This document shows positions 27,001 to 42,000 of a DNA stretch of 64,000 nt, piece after piece (the stretch's first letter is position 1; each line of letters begins with the position of its first letter). Location: assembly GCA_022376925.1 (NCBI GenBank), contig JAIOJX010000031.1, positions 137,658,854-137,722,853 on the forward strand, given 5' to 3'. The translations under genes were made by a program, and so were the position numbers. A model generated the notes under the pieces. It was not told the origin of the DNA. It saw nothing but the letters and a program-made list of their open reading frames with translations, and ran no database searches. The stretch is from Tragulus kanchil. Its lineage: Eukaryota; Chordata; Mammalia; Artiodactyla; Tragulidae.

Positions 27001-30000
27001 TATCAGACAAAATAGACCTTAAAATTAAGAAGATTATAAAAGACAAGGCAGGACACTACATAATGATCAAGGGATTGATCCAAGAGGAAGACATAATAAT
27101 CATAAATATCTATGCAGCCAACGCAGAAGCACCCTAATACATAAGGCAAACACTTTCAGACATAAAAGAAGAAATTGACAGCAATACAATAATAGTAGGA
27201 GATTTTAACACCCCTCTCACATCAATGGCTAGATCATCAAAACAGAAAATTAGTTAGAAAACACAAGCCTTAAATGCACATTAGAAGAGATGGATTTCAT
27301 TGGTATATTTAGGACCTTCCACCCAAAAGCAGAAGAATATACTTTCTTCTCAAGTGAGCATGGAACATTCTCCAGGATAGTCCACATCTTGGGCCACAAA
27401 TCAAACCTCAGTAAATTCAAGAAAATTGAAACTGTGTCAGCCTGCCACATCTTGAGACTAGATATCAACTACAAGAAAACATACTTAAATAAAAGCTAAT
27501 ACAGACTAAACACAAAGAAAGAATACTCAAAGCAGCAAGGGACAAACAGTAAGTAACATACAAGGGAAATCCTATATGTTTAACTTCTGACCTCTCAAAA
27601 GAAACCCTGCAGGCCAGAAAAGAATGGCAAGACACATTTAAAGAGCTTAAAGAGAAAAGTCTACAACTGAGAATACTCTACCCTTCAAGGATCTCATTCA
27701 GAATTGATGAAGAAATTAAAAGCTTTACAGACAAGTAAAAACTAACAGAATTCAGTACCACCAAACCAGCCTTACAACAAGCATTAAAGGGACTTATGTA
27801 CACAAATACAGGAGAAAAAAAAGATCTACAAAACAAACCAATCATGCTGCTTAAGAAGATGACAATCAGATCATTTGTATCAATAATTACTTAAATGTAA
27901 ATGGACTAAATATCACAACCAAAAGACACAGACTGGCTGAATGGATACGAAAATAAGACCCATACATATGCTGCCTATGAGAAACCCACTTCAGATCTAA
28001 AGACACTTGTAGACTGAAAGGGAGAGGATGGAAAAATATATTCCAGGCAAATGGAAATCAAAAGAGAGCTGGAGTAGTGATCCTAATATCAGACAAAATA
28101 GACCTTAAAATTAAGAAGATTATAAAAGACAAGGCAGGACACTACATAATGATCAAGGGATTGATCCAAGAGGAAGACATAATAATCATAAATATCTATG
28201 CAGCCAACGCAGAAGCACCCTAATACATAAGGCAAACACTTTCAGACATAAAAGAAGAAATTGACAGCAATACAATAATAGTAGGAGATTTTAACACCCC
28301 TCTCACATCAATGGCTAGATCATCAAAACAGAAAATTAGTTAGAAAACACAAGCCTTAAATGCACATTAGAAGAGATGGATTTCATTGGTATATTTAGGA
28401 CCTTCCACCCAAAAGCAGAAGAATATACTTTCTTCTCAAGTGAGCATGGAACATTCTCCAGGATAGTCCACATCTTGGGCCACAAATCAAACCTCAGTAA
28501 ATTCAAGAAAATTGAAACTGTGTCAGCCGTCTTCTCTGACCACAATGCTATGAGACTAGATATCAACTACAAGAAAAAAAATGCTAAAAACACAAATGCA
28601 TGGAGATTAAACAACACATATGTAAATAACAAACAGATTACAAAACAAAGCAAAAGAGAAATTTAAAAATTCCTAGAAGAAAAAGACAACAAATACATGA
28701 CAATGCAAAACCTATGAGATAACGCCAAAGCAGTTCTAAGAGGGAAGTTTATAGCAATACAATCCTACCTCAAGAAACAAGAAAAATATCAAAAAGACAA
28801 CCTACCTCTATACTTAAAACAACTGGAAAAAGAAGAACAAAAAAACCCTCAAGTTAGCAGAAGAATAGAAATCACAAAGACCAGAGCAGAAATAAATGAA
28901 AAAGAAATGAAAGAAACAATAGTAAAAGAAAATAAAATGAAAAGCTGGTTCTTCAAAAAGATAAACAAAATCAACAAACAGCTGGCCAAACTCATCAAGA
29001 AAAAAAGAGAGAAGAACCAGGTCAACAAAATCAGAAATGAAAATGGAGAGGTTACAATAGACAATACAGAAATACAAAGGATTATAAGAGACTATTATGA
29101 AAAACTATACAGCAAAAACAAAACAAAACTGGACAACCTTGAAGAAATGGACAGTTTCTTAGAGAAGTTCAATCTTCCAGGACTGAACCAGGAAGAAATA
29201 GAAATCATGAACAACCCAATCACAGCTCAGAAATTGAATCCATGATCAAAAATCTACCCAAAAATAAAAGTCCAGGACCAGATGGTGTCACAGGTGAATT
29301 TTACCAAACATTTAAAAGAGGGCTAATGCCTATCCTTCTGAAGCTCTTTCAAAAAATTGCACTGGATGAAACAACTGACAAATAATTAATTTCCAAAATA
29401 TACGAGCAGCTCAAACAACTCAACACTGAAAAAACAAACAACCTAATCAAAAAATGGGAAAAAGACCTAAACAGACATTCTCCAAAGAAGACATACAGAT
29501 GGTCAACAAACACATGAAAAGATGCTCAGCACTGCTTGTTATTAGAGAAATGCAAATCAAAATTACAATGAGATATCACCTCACACCAGGCAGAATGGCC
29601 ATCATCCAAAAACCTAAAGATAATAAATGCTGGAGAGGCTGCAGAGAAAGGTAACACTCTTGCATTGTCGGTGGGAATATAAATGCTATGAGACTAGATA
29701 TCAACTACAAGAAAAAAAATGCTAAAAACACAAATGCATGGAGATTAAACAACACATATGTAAATAACAAACAGATTACAAAACAAAGCAAAAGAGAAAT
29801 TTAAAAATTCCTAGAAGAAAAAGACAACAAATACATGACAATGCAAAACCTATGAGATAACGCCAAAGCAGTTCTAAGAGGGAAGTTTATAGCAATACAA
29901 TCCTACCTCAAGAAACAAGAAAAATATCAAAAAGACAACCTACCTCTATACTTAAAACAACTGGAAAAAGAAGAACAAAAAAACCCTCAAGTTAGCAGAA

Positions 30001-33000
30001 GAATAGAAATCACAAAGACCAGAGCAGAAATAAATGAAAAAGAAATGAAAGAAACAATAGTAAAAGAAAATAAAATGAAAAGCTGGTTCTTCAAAAAGAT
30101 AAACAAAATCAACAAACAGCTGGCCAAACTCATCAAGAAAAAAAGAGAGAAGAACCAGGTCAACAAAATCAGAAATGAAAATGGAGAGGTTACAATAGAC
30201 AATACAGAAATACAAAGGATTATAAGAGACTATTATGAAAAACTATACAGCAAAAACAAAACAAAACTGGACAACCTTGAAGAAATGGACAGTTTCTTAG
30301 AGAAGTTCAATCTTCCAGGACTGAACCAGGAAGAAATAGAAATCATGAACAACCCAATCACAGCTCAGAAATTGAATCCATGATCAAAAATCTACCCAAA
30401 AATAAAAGTCCAGGACCAGATGGTGTCACAGGTGAATTTTACCAAACATTTAAAAGAGGGCTAATGCCTATCCTTCTGAAGCTCTTTCAAAAAATTGCAC
30501 TGGATGAAACAACTGACAAATAATTAATTTCCAAAATATACGAGCAGCTCAAACAACTCAACACTGAAAAAACAAACAACCTAATCAAAAAATGGGAAAA
30601 AGACCTAAACAGACATTCTCCAAAGAAGACATACAGATGGTCAACAAACACATGAAAAGATGCTCAGCACTGCTTGTTATTAGAGAAATGCAAATCAAAA
30701 TTACAATGAGATATCACCTCACACCAGGCAGAATGGCCATCATCCAAAAACCTAAAGATAATAAATGCTGGAGAGGGTGCAGAGAAAAGGTAACACTCTT
30801 GCATTGTCGGTGGGAATATAAATTGGTACAACCACTGTGTAAGAAAGTATGGAGATTCCTTAAAAAGGTCACATGACCCAGCAATCCCACTATTTGGCTT
30901 ATACCCTGATGAAATCAAAATTGAAAGAGGCACCGGTACCCCAATATTCATTGCAGCTCTCTATACAATAGCTAGAACATGGAAGCAACCTAGATGTCCA
31001 CTGAAGAATGAATGGATAAAGAAGCTCTGGTACATATATACAATGGAGTACTTCTCAGCTGTAAAAAGAAATGCAGAAGAATCAGTCCTAATGAGCTGAC
31101 TGGATCTAGAACCCATTATACAAAGTGAAGTAAGTCAAAAAGAGAAGGACAAATACAGTATACTGACACATACATGTGGAATCTCATAAGATGGGATACC
31201 AATCATACACAGAACAGTGATGGAGAAACAGACATAGAGAACAGACCTACAGACATGGGGGAGGAGGGAAGAGTGAGTGAGAAGTTTGGAAAGAGTAACA
31301 TGGAAACCTACATTATCATATGTAAAAGAGATAACCATTGTAAATGCACTGTGGAACTAAGGAATCTTACATGGGGGCTAGGCAACAACCTGGACGGGCG
31401 GGATGGGGGGAGCGGGAGCGGGGCTTGGGTGGGAGGGATCAAAGATATGTCTATGACAGATTTGGGATTATATAGAGCTATAAACAACACAGCTCTGTAA
31501 AAGAAAAAAAAGAAAAAGGAAATGTGTTACTCAATGGACTAGTGAAAGTGAACAGTGTTGATTGCTCAGCCATGTCCAACTCTTTGCAACCCCATGGACC
31601 GTAAACCAACAGGCTCCTCTGTCCATGAAATTCTCTAGGCAAGAATACTGGAGTGGGTAGCCATTCTCTCCTCCAGAGTATCTTCCTGACCCAAGGACCA
31701 AACCCAGGTCTCCTGCATTGCAGGCAGACTCTTTACTGTCTAAGCCACCAGCAAAGACCAATGGAATGTTACTGGTAAAGACTCTATATAAAATAGATAT
31801 ATAGCAAAGATTTACTGTATAGGGTATGAAGCTATATTCAATATCTTATAACAACCTATACCAAATGTATATAAACATTATATACTTCACTGTATACCCA
31901 AAACTAATGCAACATTGTAAATCAACTAAATGCTAAGTTTACTTCAGTCGTGTCTGACCCAGCAATCCCACTATTTGGCTTATACCCTGATGAAATCAAC
32001 ACTGCAAAAAGCACCTGTACCCCAATATTCATTGCAGCTCTCTATACAATAGCTAGAACATGGAAGCAACCTAGATGTCCACTGAAGAATGAATGGATAA
32101 AGAAGCTCTGGTACATATATACAATGGAGTACTTCTCAGCTGTAAAAAGAAATGCAGAAGAATCAGTCCTAATGAGCTGACTGGATCTAGAACCCATTAT
32201 ACAAAGTGAAGTAAGTCAAAAAGAGAAGGACAAATACAGTATACTGACACATACATGTGGAATCTCATAAGATGGGATACCAATCATACACAGAACAGTG
32301 ATGGAGAAACAGACATAGAGAACAGACCTACAGACATGGGGGAGGAGGGAAGAGTGAGTGAGAAGTTTGGAAAGAGTAACATGGAAACCTACATTATCAT
32401 ATGTAAAAGAGATAACCATTGTAAATGCACTGTGGAACTAAGGAATCTTACATGGGGGCTAGGCAACAACCTGGAGGGGTGGGATGGGGGTGAGTGGAGG
32501 CGGGGGAGCTCAGGTGGGAAGGATCAAAGCTATGCCTATGACAGATTTGGGATTATACAGAGCTATAAACAACACAGCTCTGTAAAAGAAAAAAAAGAAA
32601 AAGGAAATGTGTTACTCAATGGACTAGTGAAAGTGAACAGTGTTGATTGCTCAGCCATGTCCAACTCTTTGCAACCCCATGGACCGTAAACCAACAGGCT
32701 CCTCTGTCCATGAAATTCTCTAGGCAAGAATACTGGAGTGGGTAGCCATTCTCTCCTCCAGAGTATCTTCCTGACCCAAGGACCAAACCCAGGTCTCCTG
32801 CATTGCAGGCAGACTCTTTACTGTCTAAGCCACCAGCAAAGACCAATGGAATGTTACTGGTAAAGACTCTATATAAAATAGATATATAGCAAAGATTTAC
32901 TGTATAGGGTATGAAGCTATATTCAATATCTTATAACAACCTATACCAAATGTATATAAACATTATATACTTCACTGTATACCCAAAACTAATGCAACAT

Positions 33001-36000
33001 TGTAAATCAACTAAATGCTAAGTCACTTCAGTCGTGTCTGATTCTTTGTGACCTTACGGAATGTATCCTGCCAGGCTTCTCTGTCCTTGGAATTCTCCAA
33101 GCAAGAATACTGGAGTGAGTTTCCATGCCCTCCTCCAGGGGATCCTCCTGACCCAGGGATGGAACTCATGTCTCCTGCATTGGCAGGGAGGTTCTTTACC
33201 ACTAGCACCACCTGCTTCAATTTACAAGAAAAAAAAATCCCTCCTGCTGGATCCTCCTACAAATGGGTGTTAGGGGCTCCTGCTGAGAAGTCTAAATGAA
33301 GGAAACACTGACAGCCCTGAGCACAAGGCCAGCATGCACCGGGGGCTCAGTGCATGTCAGCTGCCATTGTTGGATGGTTTCCAAGGTCCTTTCTGACCCG
33401 AATCCCTGTGTGTCAGGAATCATACGCTCAGATGCCTACAGGGTCAGGCAAGTAATATAAATGAGCGAACGTGTCTCAGGTTCGCTAGACTGTTCTCCAG
33501 TCTGAAATTTCGTGAGACATCATCCTACTTTTCAATGTTGGGAACTAACTGAAAGTTCAATTACTGTAGGGGCCAAAAACACCACATATGCCAGCGGAAG
33601 ACGGCCAGATTGAGGCCCCTGCCTTGTGTGTCAGGAACAGCTACAAAACCCCAAGAACACTTCTCCCTTCCGTAGTCCAGATGACACCGTGACTCTGTAG
33701 CACTCAGCAGACTGAACTCAAGCATCCCTCCCCTGGTGTTTAAAGTCCTCAATGGCAATTCCAGCCTCCTCCACAAAAACCCTTCCACATTAGCAATATG
33801 GTGCCACAGCCCTTCTCGCTGAGTGCTGCCTACGGACCAGATGCTGGGTTGAGCCCTGTGCAGGCAAGCTCTCATTAGGCTGCTTCCCTCACCCCATGAC
33901 AAGGAAGAAGCCATGATGTCCTCCTTTACGTCTAAGCCACCAGCAAAGAATGGAATGTTACTGGTAAAGACTCTATATAAAATAGATATATAGCAAAGAT
34001 TTACTGTATAGGGTATGAAGCTATATTCAATATCTTATAACAACCTATACCAAATGTATATAAACATTATATACTTCACTGTATACCCAAAACTAATGCA
34101 ACATTGTAAATCAACTAAATGCTAAGTCACTTCAGTCGTGTCTGATTCTTTGTGACCTTACGGAATGTATCCTGCCAGGCTTCTCTGTCCTTGGAATTCT
34201 CCAAGCAAGAATACTGGAGTGAGTTTCCATGCCCTCCTCCAGGGGATCCTCCTGACCCAGGGATGGAACTCATGTCTCCTGCATTGGCAGGGAGGTTCTT
34301 TACCACTAGCACCACCTGCTTCAATTTACAAGAAAAAAAAATCCCTCCTGCTGGATCCTCCTACAAATGGGTGTTAGGGGCTCCTGCTGAGAAGTCTAAA
34401 TGAAGGAAACACTGACAGCCCTGAGCACAAGGCCAGCATGCACCGGGGGCTCAGTGCATGTCAGCTGCCATTGTTGGATGGTTTCCAAGGTCCTTTCTGA
34501 CCCGAATCCCTGTGTGTCAGGAATCATACGCTCAGATGCCTACAGGGTCAGGCAAGTAATATAAATGAGCGAACGTGTCTCAGGTTCGCTAGACTGTTCT
34601 CCAGTCTGAAATTTCGTGAGACATCATCCTACTTTTCAATGTTGGGAACTAACTGAAAGTTCAATTACTGTAGGGGCCAAAAAAACACCACATATGCCAG
34701 CCGGAAGACGGCCAGATTGAGGCCCCTGCCTTGTGTGTCAGGAACAGCTACAAAACCCCAAGAACACTTCTCCCTTCCGTAGTCCAGATGACACCGTGAC
34801 TCTGTAGCACTCAGCAGACTGAACTCAAGCATCCCTCCCCTGGTGTTTAAAGTCCTCAATGGCAATTCCAGCCTCCTCCACAAAAACCCTTCCACATTAG
34901 CAATATGGTGCCACAGCCCTTCTCGCTGAGTGCTGCCTACGGACCAGATGCTGGGTTGAGCCCTGTGCAGGCAAGCTCTCATTAGGCTGCTTCCCTCACC
35001 CCATGACAAGGAAGAAGCCATGATGTCCTCCAGATAGTAAAGGAAAGGCTTTCTGAGTTGAGTGATTTGCCTCTTAAGAGGTCAGGGCAGAATTAGAACC
35101 AGTTCTACTGGGGCTCAACACTTGCTGTCCACATGCCTTTCCCTTCAAGAACATCAGCCACCTCCTTCCAAGCCTCTAGGCCTTTGCTCCTGCACAGGGG
35201 TGCTTCCCGAGCTCCTGCTGTCTGCACATCCCTGCTGTCCTTCAGGACCTGTCTAAAGTGCCATCTCAGCCAGGAGGCTTTATCTTGTCTCTCATTCCCA
35301 TGGAGGGCCTCTCAGTTTCTTTTGTGGTGTTTTACCCATTTTATCCTATACTTAATTCACATGTTCATTCATTCAACACATTTTAAACTGTTGCCTACTA
35401 TGTTTCAGGGGCTGGGTGTGGTTCTGGGGAACACAGCGGTAAAGAAGGTCTCGACCCATCCCATGGGAGCAATAGACAGTAAAGAAATAAACAAGCAAGT
35501 AAACAAGATAACTACAAACTGTGTTGGGTGATATGAAAGAAATGAATAGGGTGATGAGATTAAGAGTTGAAGAGGGAGTGAACCTGCTTGGGACTGTGAT
35601 CAAGAAGGTCTCTTGAATCAGTGACAATGACGTTAGGAGACCCAAAGTCAGGACAAAGTCGGCATGAACATCTAGCAGAAGACATGTGCGACAGGGGAAA
35701 CAGCAGCTGCTGAACTCCTGAGGCATAAATGGATGTGGATGTTGTTCCAAGGACAGGAGGCTCTTGTGGCTCAGGCAGAGCTATCAAGGCCTAGGGTAAG
35801 AGGTGATGAGGTCAGGAGGAGGTCGGTCAGCAAGGGCCAGGGGGGCTGGATCTCCTAGGCCATTGGAAGGCACTGGGACTTCATTCCAAAGTCCTAAATT
35901 TGGGAAAAAAATCTAAGTGTGAAAAGAAGCCACTAAAGATTTTTCAATGGCAATTCCAGCCTCCTCCACAAAAACCCTTCCACATTAGCAATATGGTGCC

Positions 36001-39000
36001 ACAGCCCTTCTCGCTGAGTGCTGCCTACGGACCAGATGCTGGGTTGAGCCCTGTGCAGGCAAGCTCTCATTAGGCTGCTTCCCTCACCCCATGACAAGGA
36101 AGAAGCCATGATGTCCTCCAGATAGTAAAGGAAAGGCTTTCTGAGTTGAGTGATTTGCCTCTTAAGAGGTCAGGGCAGAATTAGAACCAGTTCTACTGGG
36201 GCTCAACACTTGCTGTCCACATGCCTTTCCCTTCAAGAACATCAGCCACCTCCTTCCAAGCCTCTAGGCCTTTGCTCCTGCACAGGGGTGCTTCCCGAGC
36301 TCCTGCTGTCTGCACATCCCTGCTGTCCTTCAGGACCTGTCTAAAGTGCCATCTCAGCCAGGAGGCTTTATCTTGTCTCTCATTCCCATGGAGGGCCTCT
36401 CAGTTTCTTTTGTGGTGTTTTACCCATTTTATCCTATACTTAATTCACATGTTCATTCATTCAACACATTTTAAACTGTTGCCTACTATGTTTCAGGGGC
36501 TGGGTGTGGTTCTGGGGAACACAGCGGTAAAGAAGGTCTCGACCCATCCCATGGGAGCAATAGACAGTAAAGAAATAAACAAGCAAGTAAACAAGATAAC
36601 TACAAACTGTGTTGGGTGATATGAAAGAAATGAATAGGGTGATGAGATTAAGAGTTGAAGGGGGAGTGAACCTGCTTGGGACTGTGATCAAGAAGGTCTC
36701 TTGAATCAGTGACAATGACGTTAGGAGACCCAAAGTCAGGACAAAGTCGGCATGAACATCTAGCAGAAGACATGTGCGACAGGGGAAACAGCAGCTGCTG
36801 AACTCCTGAGGCATAAATGGATGTGGATGTTGTTCCAAGGACAGGAGGCTCTTGTGGCTCAGGCAGAGCTATCAAGGCCTAGGGTAAGAGGTGATGAGGT
36901 CAGGAGGAGGTCGGTCAGCAAGGGCCAGGGGGGCTGGATCTCCTAGGCCATTGGAAGGCACTGGGACTTCATTCCAAAGTCCTAAATTTGGGAAAAAAAA
37001 AAAAATCTAAGTGTGAAAAGAAGCCACTAAAGATTTTTCAGCAGGGAAGAGACGGGATCTGATTGACATTTTTGAAAGATACTGCTGGCTGCTGAGGGCA
37101 TCATGGATTTCAGGGCGAAGGCAGAAAGCAGGGATTGTGTCTAGAAGATAGACAGGAAGGGAGATGATATTAGCTTGGACTGGATGCAGTGGAATGAAGG
37201 GAAGCCAAAAGATTCCAGATACATTCTAGAAGTGGAGCCAACCAACTTAGAGCTCTTTTTGAGCTTAGTCAGCTCATCCTCTCTTAATTTTAAAAATAGA
37301 GATCCTTGCCTAATTATTTTGTGTGACTCCCATGGCCTTGCACATAGTATGAACTTGGTATATATTTGTTGAGTTAAACTGACTCGAATTAAATTGAGTT
37401 GAGTTACACTGAATTATATCAAATGAAATCAAATTTGATCACCTCAAAAAGATTGTATTAAAGTCAGTTCAATGTGCATGGAAGTATTTCTGAGTCTTCA
37501 AAGAGAGTCCATAGGGCTGCCAGTGTCTCAACCTGGCACACTTCCTTTGGCAAGCTTAAAAGCAGCTTTTTTTAAAGCCACTCACTAAAATGTGGATACA
37601 CAACTTTGGGTCCAATTACAGGCTGGTCTAAAAGTGTAATTGGAGATCCAGAGAGTCGGTTATAACAGTGGTTCAGATCATTAACTGGTCAACCACCTGA
37701 GTCTATGTCAGCAATTATGTAAATGTTCTTGCAATTAGATTTGCAATTTTATTTGATTGAAATAGTTTCAATATCATGTGTAAAACAAAACAGCTACATG
37801 TGCATTCTCATATCTGCCTAAAGCATGCCAAGTCAGTGGGACATCCAATCCTGAGAAGGCTGCTACCAGCAAGGATGGACATGTTCGTAAGTTTGAGTGT
37901 GTGTGTGTGCCCATATGGACAGTTTCCAAGTCAAGGAAATAGCCAGAGCCAGCTCTTCTGCTCATATTGCTTTAGTAGATTATTTTTGTGAAATGTAGCT
38001 GGCCAGCACAAGCATTCACCTGCCTCAGGATGGCTAAACCATATGCCACTCACCTGCTGAGCCTTTGGGATCCCTAGAAGAAATGCCTTGGTCTATTCTA
38101 AAATCTCTGTAATGTTTTGAAAAGCCTGAAAACCAGCTCAAGGGTCCCCTCAACCCAATTCCAGAATTCCTAGACCCAGAACCTTAAGCCCTCTTTAGAA
38201 GAGCACATTTTACAGGGTGTGTGTTTCTTTCAGCAGCCACTCATCCTACCTCGGATGGTGTTAGTAAAAGATTTCTCCCAGGCGTACATTTTAATCAGCT
38301 TGATGCAGGTCAGAAACTCATTCATTGTCTGAACTCGCTTGTCTGTCACTGAAATTGCTGATCGGCGGTAAGCTGAATTGAGTTTAGCCATAAATATCTG
38401 AAATCAAGGTACAAACAGAGTGTTCAGAGAGAAATGCTGAATTGCAGTTGGGCTAAAAATCTAGGGATCAGAGTGTGTGTGCCAGGAAAAGTTTGAGGGG
38501 GAGTTGGCCCAAGATTTTCATCTGAATCCTTCCATCTAGTTGTGGTTGATGTTCTCAGGGTACCCAGCCTGGGTCTGGGCAGATAATACAAATGCATGAA
38601 TTGGAAGGATACAAGGGAAGTACTGGGGACTTTGACAAATTGAAGAGGCATGCCCACCTCCCCCAGGGCACTCAGATTCTTAAAAAACTATAGTGTGCAT
38701 ACGCCCAAAGTAAAGGCTCAGGTTTCAGCAAAGCCTTCTATCCACTTTAGCGAAAGTGCGTGTGAAATACAACTGCTAGGACCTGCTATTACCTGAATGG
38801 GGATGAACAGCACATACACAGATATCCCGACGAGTGCCGTGGGCCCCAGAATGAAAAAGGCATACACCGCACAGACGGCCATTAGGATGGGGATGGTGAC
38901 TGGCAAGGGACAAAACAAGGCAGCTTCAAACAAGGAATAACTGTCACTTGATAGTATATTGAGCACCTAGAAAGAAAACACATGGGTTCAGGCTTTGCAA

Positions 39001-42000
39001 GGGCCACCCAAACATTTCCTCAATGGATGGCTTTTGGAATGACTGAGGGATCTGTGAGAAGAAGGGAAGAATGACCTTCAAGGGGTTGGGTGTCATCAAA
39101 GGACCAACACAGGGAGTTTTGTGCATTTCATTCTAGTATGACTTTGGAGATGCCAGTCTTTTAGAACTGAGAATCCTAATGAAGAAAGGCTTAAACACCA
39201 TCTAGGAGAATGCTGGCAAGTTTGCCAACTGCCTAACTGGAAGCTCTCGCTCCTTCTTCCGTATTAGCACAACCCTGCTTAATCAGGGCATTGATGGCCC
39301 AGCCAAAGGACCAAGCCTCTTTTATGGAAGTATTGTGACCATGTGGCTATGCTAAGGGCAGTGAGACATGAGCCAAGTTGTCCAATAGAACTTTGGGGAT
39401 GAATTCTTACAGGGGGCCAACTCAGCTTAGCAGACACACACCTTTCTCTTCTCTCCTTCCTCCTATCAGCCCTCTGAAACATAATTGGAACAGCTGGGCC
39501 TGCAACTTCTGTCCTGAACAATTATGGAAGTCACATGCTAAGGTAATGATGAAGAAAGCTAGAAGAGCCTGGAAGTCCTCATTCCAGCCCTGGATCATTT
39601 TCTTCCAGACTCTTCTTACACAGAGTGAAATAAAGTTTAATCCACTATTATGGGGGGCGCAAGCGGGGGTTGGTTATATGCGAGTGAATCTAATCATAAT
39701 TAATACAGGATGCTTTAACCAAATTGAAAGACTAAAAAACTGTAAGAAAGAAACAGTCTCTTCCCTTATCTCACACTACCTAGGGTTTCCTTAGCCAAGG
39801 AAATGTTCCTGTGTAAAAAGTAAAGATTTTATTGCTAAGGATTAAGAGCTTAAGGAAATGTCAGCTCTAAAGTCCAACAGGCGTGGTCTTTGTTGTGACT
39901 TGGCATCCAGAATACTACACAGTTGGAATCATCAGATCCATTAGTCAATTGATTTTATTAAATATTGTAGTGTGGCCTGTACTGCATCAGTGTCCACAAT
40001 GACGATCAAAGGGATTGAACGAGGTCTCACCCCAAGCCTTGTTCCAACTGGAACAGGGCAGCCTTTCCAAATTCTCTAACTTGAATGGAGGCCTCCTTTC
40101 TCTGAATTCTTCTAGTGTTTTGAGTGTCCCCCACTTCGCTTAGCAGGAAGATGGGGCCTGATGGGCAGGACATTGACAACCAAAGTGGGGAGCAGATATT
40201 CCATCCAGGAAGCACACCTCTCACACATTCAGAGAAGTCAGCATTTAGTTTCCAAGTTCACCTCTTTGACACTACCTCGCCAGAGAATGCTGGCAAGTTT
40301 GCCAACTGCCTAACTGGAAGCTCTCGCTCCTTCTTCCATTAGCACAACCCTGCTTAATCAGGGCATTGATGGCCCAGCCAAAGGACCAAGCCTCTTTTAT
40401 GGAAGTATTGTGACCATGTGGCTATGCTAAGGGCAGTGAGACATGAGCCAAGTTGTCCAATAGAACTTTGGGGATGAATTCTTACAGGGGGCCAACTCAG
40501 CTTAGCAGACACACACCTTTCTCTTCTCTCCTTCCTCCTATCAGCCCTCTGAAACATAATTGGAACAGCTGGGCCTGCAACTTCTGTCCTGAACAATTAT
40601 GGAAGTCACATGCTAAGGTAATGATGAAGAAAGCTAGAAGAGCCTGGAAGTCCTCATTCCAGCCCTGGATCATTTTCTTCCAGACTCTTCTTACACAGAG
40701 TGAAATAAAGTTTAATCCACTATTATGGGGGCATAGCGGGGTTGGTTATATGCGAGTGAATCTAATCATAATTAATACAGGATGCTTTAACCAAATTGAA
40801 AGACTAAAAAACTGTAAGAAAGAAACAGTCTCTTCCCTTATCTCACACTACCTAGGGTTTCCTTAGCCAAGGAAATGTTCCTGTGTAAAAAGTAAAGATT
40901 TTATTGCTAAGGATTAAGAGCTTAAGGAAATGTCAGCTCTAAAGTCCAACAGGCGTGGTCTTTGTTGTGACTTGGCATCCAGAATACTACACAGTTGGAA
41001 TCATCAGATCCATTAGTCAATTGATTTTATTAAATATTGTAGTGTGGCCTGTACTGCATCAGTGTCCACAATGACGATCAAAGGGATTGAACGAGGTCTC
41101 ACCCCAAGCCTTGTTCCAACTGGAACAGGGCAGCCTTTCCAAATTCTCTAACTTGAATGGAGGCCTCCTTTCTCTGAATTCTTCTAGTGTTTTGAGTGTC
41201 CCCCACTTCGCTTAGCAGGAAGATGGGGCCTGATGGGCAGGACATTGACAACCAAAGTGGGGAGCAGATATTCCATCCAGGAAGCACACCTCTCACACAT
41301 TCAGAGAAGTCAGCATTTAGTTTCCCCAAGTTCACCTCTTTCCAGATCGACTTACCTCGCCAACAGAGATGTGTGTCAGTGTCTTGAAGGACACCAGCCT
41401 TTCGAAAACCAGGGTGGAGATGGCCACCTTCAACCGGATCGCTGTGCGGTAGTTTATGGCCCAGGCGAGGGCCCAAAAGAGGACTTTGGTAAATTCAGTG
41501 GTGAAAAGGGCTACGCACAGGCCAACCTTCCTGAGGGTACTCTGTGTCTGTTGGAGGATTTGGTGAATGAGAACTGTCTGTAAAACAGGGTGGTGGAGAG
41601 AGGAAAGTGCCACTGGGGGTCGAGGTAAGTACAGGAAGCCATCAGCAAGCTGACGTTATAAGGCAAACTTTTTAAAATTAGTTTCGGTGTTTGCTGCTGT
41701 GCTTGACAAGGATTAGCTTTATGGAAATTCTCCCCCAAGGAGTGCAAAGATAACAACAACATACTAAACCCACTAGCTCACAGAGGAAGTAACTAATGAC
41801 ATTCTTTGCCAATCTGGGGACCTGGGAGACCAGGCAGAAGAAGGTCCACCACACTCACCGGCCCAATGGCTGCCATGATGATGCACAGGATGTTGGCCAC
41901 GATATCCATCAAAACACGGGTCCTCTGGAATTTCCAGACCACCCGGCCCAGAGAGGCTTTCTCAGGACCCATCCTTTCTACCTCTTCATCCCAAAGAATC

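Larger units (their letters stand above)
25559..29380 (+). mobile_element. Sense L1: ORF1-like, endonuclease and N-terminal ORF2 parts
   Basis: 25560-26700 encodes remnants of ORF1 (coiled coil, then the '[17 protein letters not shown]' block). 26740-28600 matches the ORF2 endonuclease region (for example DFNTPLTS, near 27205). 28907-29245 is open: [20 protein letters not shown] through [15 protein letters not shown]. Many stops elsewhere. D10 and D11 repeat parts of it. It fills the large intron 6 in antisense to ABCC12. Confidence 0.88.
30874..33037 (+). repeat. Tandem duplication D12 (period 1081-1085)
   Basis: 30874-31954 is repeated at 31955-33037. It is more divergent than the others near both ends and in the G-rich stretch at 31390-31440 versus 32470-32520. 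Confidence 0.95.
32823..35033 (+). repeat. Tandem duplication D13 (period 1104-1107)
   Basis: 32823-33924 is repeated at 33930-35033, with about 5 filler bases. It overlaps D12, so the 215 nt after 32823 also occurs at 31739. Confidence 0.96.
23371..38249 (-). other. ABCC12 intron 6, the largest in the window
   Basis: About 14.9 kb here, roughly 9 kb after removing duplications. The left part is AT-rich sequence without a named repeat (23430-25400). Then sense L1, L1 3' ends, two Bov-tA loci, about 0.75 kb of unique sequence at 33220-33920, and the old repeat at 35350-37260. Confidence 0.75.

Noticed and set aside
28907..29245. A separate lysine-rich gene of 112 residues (and its copy at 30045)
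   Set aside because: It is the ORF2 segment of an L1 just before the reverse transcriptase; the second copy is D11.
37880..37910. A regulatory GT repeat
   Set aside because: The (GT)n run is only about seven units, ordinary intronic microsatellite sequence.
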